From Nitrospirota bacterium (GTDB lineage: Bacteria; Nitrospirota; Thermodesulfovibrionia; Thermodesulfovibrionales; UBA9159), in the NCBI GenBank assembly GCA_021790195.1, contig JAJYIF010000031.1:1-37404 (forward strand): a stretch of 37,404 bases of DNA. The letters run 5' to 3'. The translations under genes were made by a program, and so were the position numbers. The first letter of the stretch is position 1; every line of letters begins with the position of its first letter. This document shows, one piece after another, positions 34,801-37,404 of this stretch. The notes beneath the pieces were generated by a model. It was not told where the DNA came from. It saw nothing but the letters and a program-made list of their open reading frames with translations, and did not search any database.

Positions 34801-37404
34801 TGAGCGACAGCGCCACTGTCTGTCTTGCCTGCCACGGGACCTCGGGCCCCGATGTGGACTATGTGACCTCCGGGAACTTCACAGGTTTCAACGGGAACTT
34901 CATAGGCTCCCTGAGCACCAGGCCCATGATCAACCTTACCGAATGGACCACCAGCGGCCACGGCAGGCCCGCGTCGGCCGGCAACTATCCCTATTCGGGC
35001 AACCCGCCCGCCAACTTCCCGAGCAACCCCTGCTGGTACTGTCACGACAACAACGTCCTGCACATGGATTCCACAAATCCCTACAGGCTGAAGAAGCACG
35101 ATGAATATCAGCAGAGGTTCAACAAGGAGTGCGTCTACTGCCATATGCAGGGGATAGACAGCGAATGTCTCGGCTGCCACGACAGCGTAAATTCCCTCGC
35201 GCCCCAGCTGGGCACTATAACAGCCGACTCTTCTGTGCTGACATGGACGGACGGCACGACTCTCGACACGACCGCCTATCCCAACGGGCGTCCCGACCAT
35301 ACCGGATATATCGATGCGAACGGCAACCTGACCTCGCCGTCCAACTCGTGCGTCTCTTGTCATACCGCCGACGGCAGACGGCATAACACAGGGGCCGGCC
35401 TCTGGACAGCGGCCCAGCAGGCGGATGTCAAAAACCAGTACATATGGATGGGCGTTTGTCTGAAGTGCCACGAGGACGACGGACCCGGCTATACCGACAG
35501 TTCGAATGTCTATCATTCCAGCGGCTCGTATTGCTACGGGTGTCACTCGGATTACGGTCAGCCCGGCTCGATACACACCCTTGGCTATGACCCCGGCACA
35601 GGTTACATAAAGGCGCAGAAGGCGAAGGCGACATCGGCGCATTTCGGCTACAAGCATTACAACTATTTCCTGGATACGGGTGGATGGAACTCCAACGGCA
35701 CGTGGAAAGGCGGGAAGTTCTGCTGGGACTGTCACGACCCTCACGGCGACCAGGACGCAAACGGAAATCCGAACATCTACATGATCCAGAGGAACGTGGC
35801 GACTTCCACGGACGGCAAATACGGCATACCGCGTACGATCGGAGCTGTCTCATTTACCCAGAAGACGGCGGGGACCGATTATGCCAGAAGCTCATATCCG
35901 TATAACGGCATATGCAATGTCTGCCACCAGGTCCTGACTAACGGCACCAATTACAGCTGTACCATTTCTCAATATACGGACCAGGCCTCATGCCAGGCAA
36001 ACGGCGGTACCTGGAGCAACGGCGTCCAGGCAAAACATTATACCAATAGCAGCGGTGACCACCACAACGAAGGAAAGATATGCACCCAGTGCCACAACCA
36101 CAGGTTCACAGACAGCCATTCGTCCGGTCTTGTATGCAATACATGCCATTTGAACAAGCCGATACCGAGGCATACAGCCTTCGGCCTTCCGAGGGACTGC
36201 ACCAAATGCCATAACGGTTCGATCGGCGGACGAATGGACATCGTGGGCCAGATGAACGGCAATTCCCACCATGTCCAGGGCGTTGCCCTCTCGAACAAAT
36301 ATTGCTACGCCTGTCACTGGGAGGCCACGCCGCTCGGTCTCATCAACACTACCTATCACTTAGGCTATAACTACAAGACGTATACGAGCACCCCTAATGC
36401 CCCCGTGTCCCTGGTCATATGGGGACCGGGCACGAGGCCGGTCAATTATTCCCTGACCGCTTCCGTGGTCCTTGGGACCGATGGAAATACTTACACTTGC
36501 ACGCAGGGCCATACCGCTTCAAGCGATAACGAGCCTGTGACTGGAGCGAACTGGTCGCAGTATTGGACGCTGGGCGGCTCAGGCGGCGTCGCCTGGTCGG
36601 TGGGGACGCAATATACTCCCGCGACCGCTACGACTTTCCTTGCCAGCAATGTGGGCACTGCGAGCGAGAGGAGCGAGATCTCCAAGATTACGAACGTCTG
36701 TCTCGGCTGCCACAGCGATCAAAATAATAATACGAAGCCGTTCGGATACTGCAGCATCCCGGCCACCAATCAAAGCGGAACGGTCCTGACCACGCAAGCT
36801 GCCTGCACTTCTGCCGGCGGCTCGTGGGCCACGGGTGTCTGCTACCTGACATCGCAGACTGCCTGCGCCGCAGCCGGCGGAACATGGATCAGTGACTGCA
36901 AGGTGCCCAGACAATATTCGTGGGACAAGCAGAGCATCGCGGCCCGCTATACCCAGAAAGGGACCACAACGTGGGGCAAATATCCAAACATTTCTCACGC
37001 CCTCATCATGCCGATGGATGAGACATCGTGGAACGGTACGTCGGGAGAAGTGAAAGATAAATCGCCGAACGGCAACAACGGCACGGCATATGGCGGGGCC
37101 AATACTGTGGAGTGGGGAAGATTCGAGAGGGCGGGGAGCTTCAACGGCGCGAACTACGTGACCGTCAATAACAGCGCGAGCCTTAACCCCACGTCAATTA
37201 CAATCACAGCGTGGGTGTATATATCGAGCACGCCTACCGCAAGCGGGAACATTGTGTCAAAGGGCGACAACAGCGGCTATCGTTTCAGGATAAGCAACAA
37301 TGGGACCGTGGCATGGTTCGATCGGGGCTGTGGAAGCAACGGGGTTGGAAGTTGCATTTCAAGCAAAGGACTGATTTCGTTGAATGCGTGGACGCTGATA
37401 GCAG
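31860..37404 (+). CDS. Giant multihaem c-type cytochrome (at least 32 haems) with Cys-GGTW repeats and a LamG-like domain; C-terminus beyond the window
   Basis: The frame starts at GTG 31860 (GGTGAT five bases upstream, in-frame stop just before) and has no stop to the last base, so at least 1848 residues. The N-terminus is a Sec signal (RNRKSGWIAGLLSFFAAAGLLLV). From 32001 to 36713 I count 32 haem motifs: 27 CXXCH, four CX4CH (32916, 33318, 34134, 34251) and one CX3CH (34752). The CX4CH form (CSNVYCH, CTNIYCH) is that of the Geobacter CxxxxCH/CXXCH family. Non-haem Cys-x3-GGTW repeats are inserted, mainly at 33432-34380. From about residue 1714 a LamG/concanavalin-like sandwich begins (GEVKDKSPNGNNG, FNGANYVTV, ITITAWVYIS). 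It is most likely a secreted or outer-surface electron conduit. Confidence 0.9.
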   Translation, partial: MRNRKSGWIAGLLSFFAAAGLLLVCADDSGAIGPGDGNLLKRSPEETCNACHRTDQNTPSPGEAGYDSTIWPNAIKMHSSDNLGACSGADPACSTFVTKRGCGTDVSCTWTPNKWASSGGWGTTGGQYGAFMCTTCHTAHDTSNIYLIKELITTPDASNFNWGSTNSVSVDFRVKSGVPASAGTQTPGLMGDDSDTHVTSSKVCEVCHSQTKYHKYNQGADSGHNNAADCSTCHSHKDAFKPGCNACHGYPPQANTPSVGGLVSDPAPTGSQFGVSHIKHATGGSNYSFSCYVCHTGGMTSASQQDYQIEIGFNLFNGAYSGNSTTYTGQSLTNNYSYNFTNGTSQGSTQFECTNIYCHGATMSVNGDMNGGTDITPMWNDDPTNPSTAACGACHGATAASPPQRGSHAIHTGNTSTKISPLACATCHSATVDGTNSIIDKTKHVNNAVDWMFSPTDNRVAGATYNGSASGSESMLQVFPRTNYGTCTNLYCHSNANPAPNQNDPTKTVPNSYKTVTWGGANNQTDCQAKGGTWDSTNNTCNNMMKCYSCHQGRLTDNTQSNCSTIANTWWDTYCSMPVIPQSICTSSGGTWDPTLLFCSISQTNCQNAGGTWDATLGVCRGIQESACDGSGGLGGRWVQQCMQILSQTDCSAKSGTWDTYFDPTSGQNGGACENVADVLTMSSNGHQRLAGPRWIRQYPCTYCHSATVSGDNTTGVTISDKTQHVNGIKDVKISSQWNVDWTIPGQPAPSYDPTTKVCSNVYCHSDGTTNPEQVRPFAWTQSGVECNTCHGHPQGSCNTSGCHDGTSSGQPTICAGSGITQSVCEANNGTWNGALNLCYNLPYTSTNANVASCSSLGGMVGWPAGMEWMAAMPMYTNTGPGTARANSHPRHVQTNFTCDICHYKTIANGACTNCHSGGTPSGGMNEANHVNAAYHVNKVKDVTFQDPTWKYNVNTGNPTTEKTCQNSCHIGGNPQWGGTLSDSATVCLACHGTSGPDVDYVTSGNFTGFNGNFIGSLSTRPMINLTEWTTSGHGRPASAGNYPYSGNPPANFPSNPCWYCHDNNVLHMDSTNPYRLKKHDEYQQRFNKECVYCHMQGIDSECLGCHDSVNSLAPQLGTITADSSVLTWTDGTTLDTTAYPNGRPDHTGYIDANGNLTSPSNSCVSCHTADGRRHNTGAGLWTAAQQADVKNQYIWMGVCLKCHEDDGPGYTDSSNVYHSSGSYCYGCHSDYGQPGSIHTLGYDPGTGYIKAQKAKATSAHFGYKHYNYFLDTGGWNSNGTWKGGKFCWDCHDPHGDQDANGNPNIYMIQRNVATSTDGKYGIPRTIGAVSFTQKTAGTDYARSSYPYNGICNVCHQVLTNGTNYSCTISQYTDQASCQANGGTWSNGVQAKHYTNSSGDHHNEGKICTQCHNHRFTDSHSSGLVCNTCHLNKPIPRHTAFGLPRDCTKCHNGSIGGRMDIVGQMNGNSHHVQGVALSNKYCYACHWEATPLGLINTTYHLGYNYKTYTSTPNAPVSLVIWGPGTRPVNYSLTASVVLGTDGNTYTCTQGHTASSDNEPVTGANWSQYWTLGGSGGVAWSVGTQYTPATATTFLASNVGTASERSEISKITNVCLGCHSDQNNNTKPFGYCSIPATNQSGTVLTTQAACTSAGGSWATGVCYLTSQTACAAAGGTWISDCKVPRQYSWDKQSIAARYTQKGTTTWGKYPNISHALIMPMDETSWNGTSGEVKDKSPNGNNGTAYGGANTVEWGRFERAGSFNGANYVTVNNSASLNPTSITITAWVYISSTPTASGNIVSKGDNSGYRFRISNNGTVAWFDRGCGSNGVGSCISSKGLISLNAWTLIA
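33432..34380 (+). repeat. Cluster of Cys-x3-GGTW repeats inside the cytochrome
   Basis: Units of the form [ST]-x-C-x3-[GS]-G-T-W-x(3-14)-C occur here several times: TDCQAKGGTW, SICTSSGGTW, TNCQNAGGTW, TDCSAKSGTW and SVCEANNGTW, plus degenerate copies. Further units are at about 35985-36020 and 36799-36900. The two cysteines are not in haem motifs and probably form a disulfide. The repeats lie between haem clusters. Confidence 0.75.
36999..37404 (+). other. LamG-like jelly-roll domain of the cytochrome (partial)
   Basis: The sequence from about residue 1714 follows the pattern of LamG/concanavalin A-like domains: LIMPMDE, then DKSPNGNNGTAYGG, then FNGANYVTVNNS, SITITAWVYI, NIVSKGDNSGYRFRI, and LNAWTLIA at the edge. 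Such domains bind carbohydrate or protein ligands at the cell surface. Confidence 0.75.

Noticed and set aside
34416-35744. 442-codon open frame antisense to the cytochrome (and a 323-codon one at 32460-33431)
   Set aside because: The plus-strand frame carries the regular haem motifs. The antisense translations are valine/glycine-rich mirrors of these codons.

Overview
The window looks like chromosomal DNA from a Gram-negative, probably anaerobic bacterium with multihaem cytochromes, of the Nitrospirota or Desulfobacterota type. The signs are a lipid A-type acyltransferase, an F1Fo ATP synthase operon with paired b/b' subunits but no a or c genes, a selenocysteine formate dehydrogenase, and a very large c-type cytochrome using the CX4CH/CXXCH pattern known from Geobacter. 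The phylum is an inference; no rRNA or ribosomal marker gene is present.

Layout. 1-1187 (minus) is the 5' part of a secreted SBBP-repeat protein that runs off the left edge, with a clear promoter/operator upstream. 1201-1685 is a gene-free stretch with a palindromic repeat. 1686-4147 (minus) holds bioF and an MFS transporter. 4348-10248 (plus) is the ATP synthase operon b'-b-delta-alpha-gamma-beta-epsilon, with its own promoter and a terminator. 10530-14887 carries cysK, a phosphoglycolate phosphatase-like HAD gene, a tRNA adenine methyltransferase-like gene, a DEDDy exonuclease and a Xer recombinase. 14948-19766 is a tight operon of a LonB-type protease, an LpxL/HtrB-type acyltransferase and an NtrC-type sigma-54 activator.

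20131-25591 is a molybdenum module. A ModE-type DNA-binding protein without a molybdate-binding domain overlaps fdhA, which is read through an in-frame TGA as selenocysteine and has a textbook bacterial SECIS hairpin. modA-modB-modC follow. Between fdhA and modA lies a perfect CGTTAT-N11-ATAACG palindrome resembling the ModE operator. The genes plausibly link molybdate uptake to supply of cofactor for the molybdenum/selenium enzyme next to them.

25678-29047 (minus) is the dTDP-rhamnose cluster (rmlA, rmlC-like, rmlB, rmlD). A UDP-glucuronate epimerase-like gene diverges from it, and a Sua5/YrdC gene on the minus strand follows. 31322-37404 is the most unusual region: a sigma-54 promoter inside an inverted repeat, a small CxxCxxC membrane protein, a possible 14-residue leader peptide, and a cytochrome open for at least 1848 codons to the right edge. 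I translated it by hand. It has 32 haem-binding motifs (27 CXXCH, four CX4CH, one CX3CH), about ten Cys-x3-GGTW repeats, and a LamG-like domain at the window edge. It is a strong candidate for extracellular electron transfer.

Short period-7 tandem repeats interrupt bioF and atpF, and a similar degenerate repeat lies between atpG and atpD. This suggests an active family of heptanucleotide repeats in the genome.
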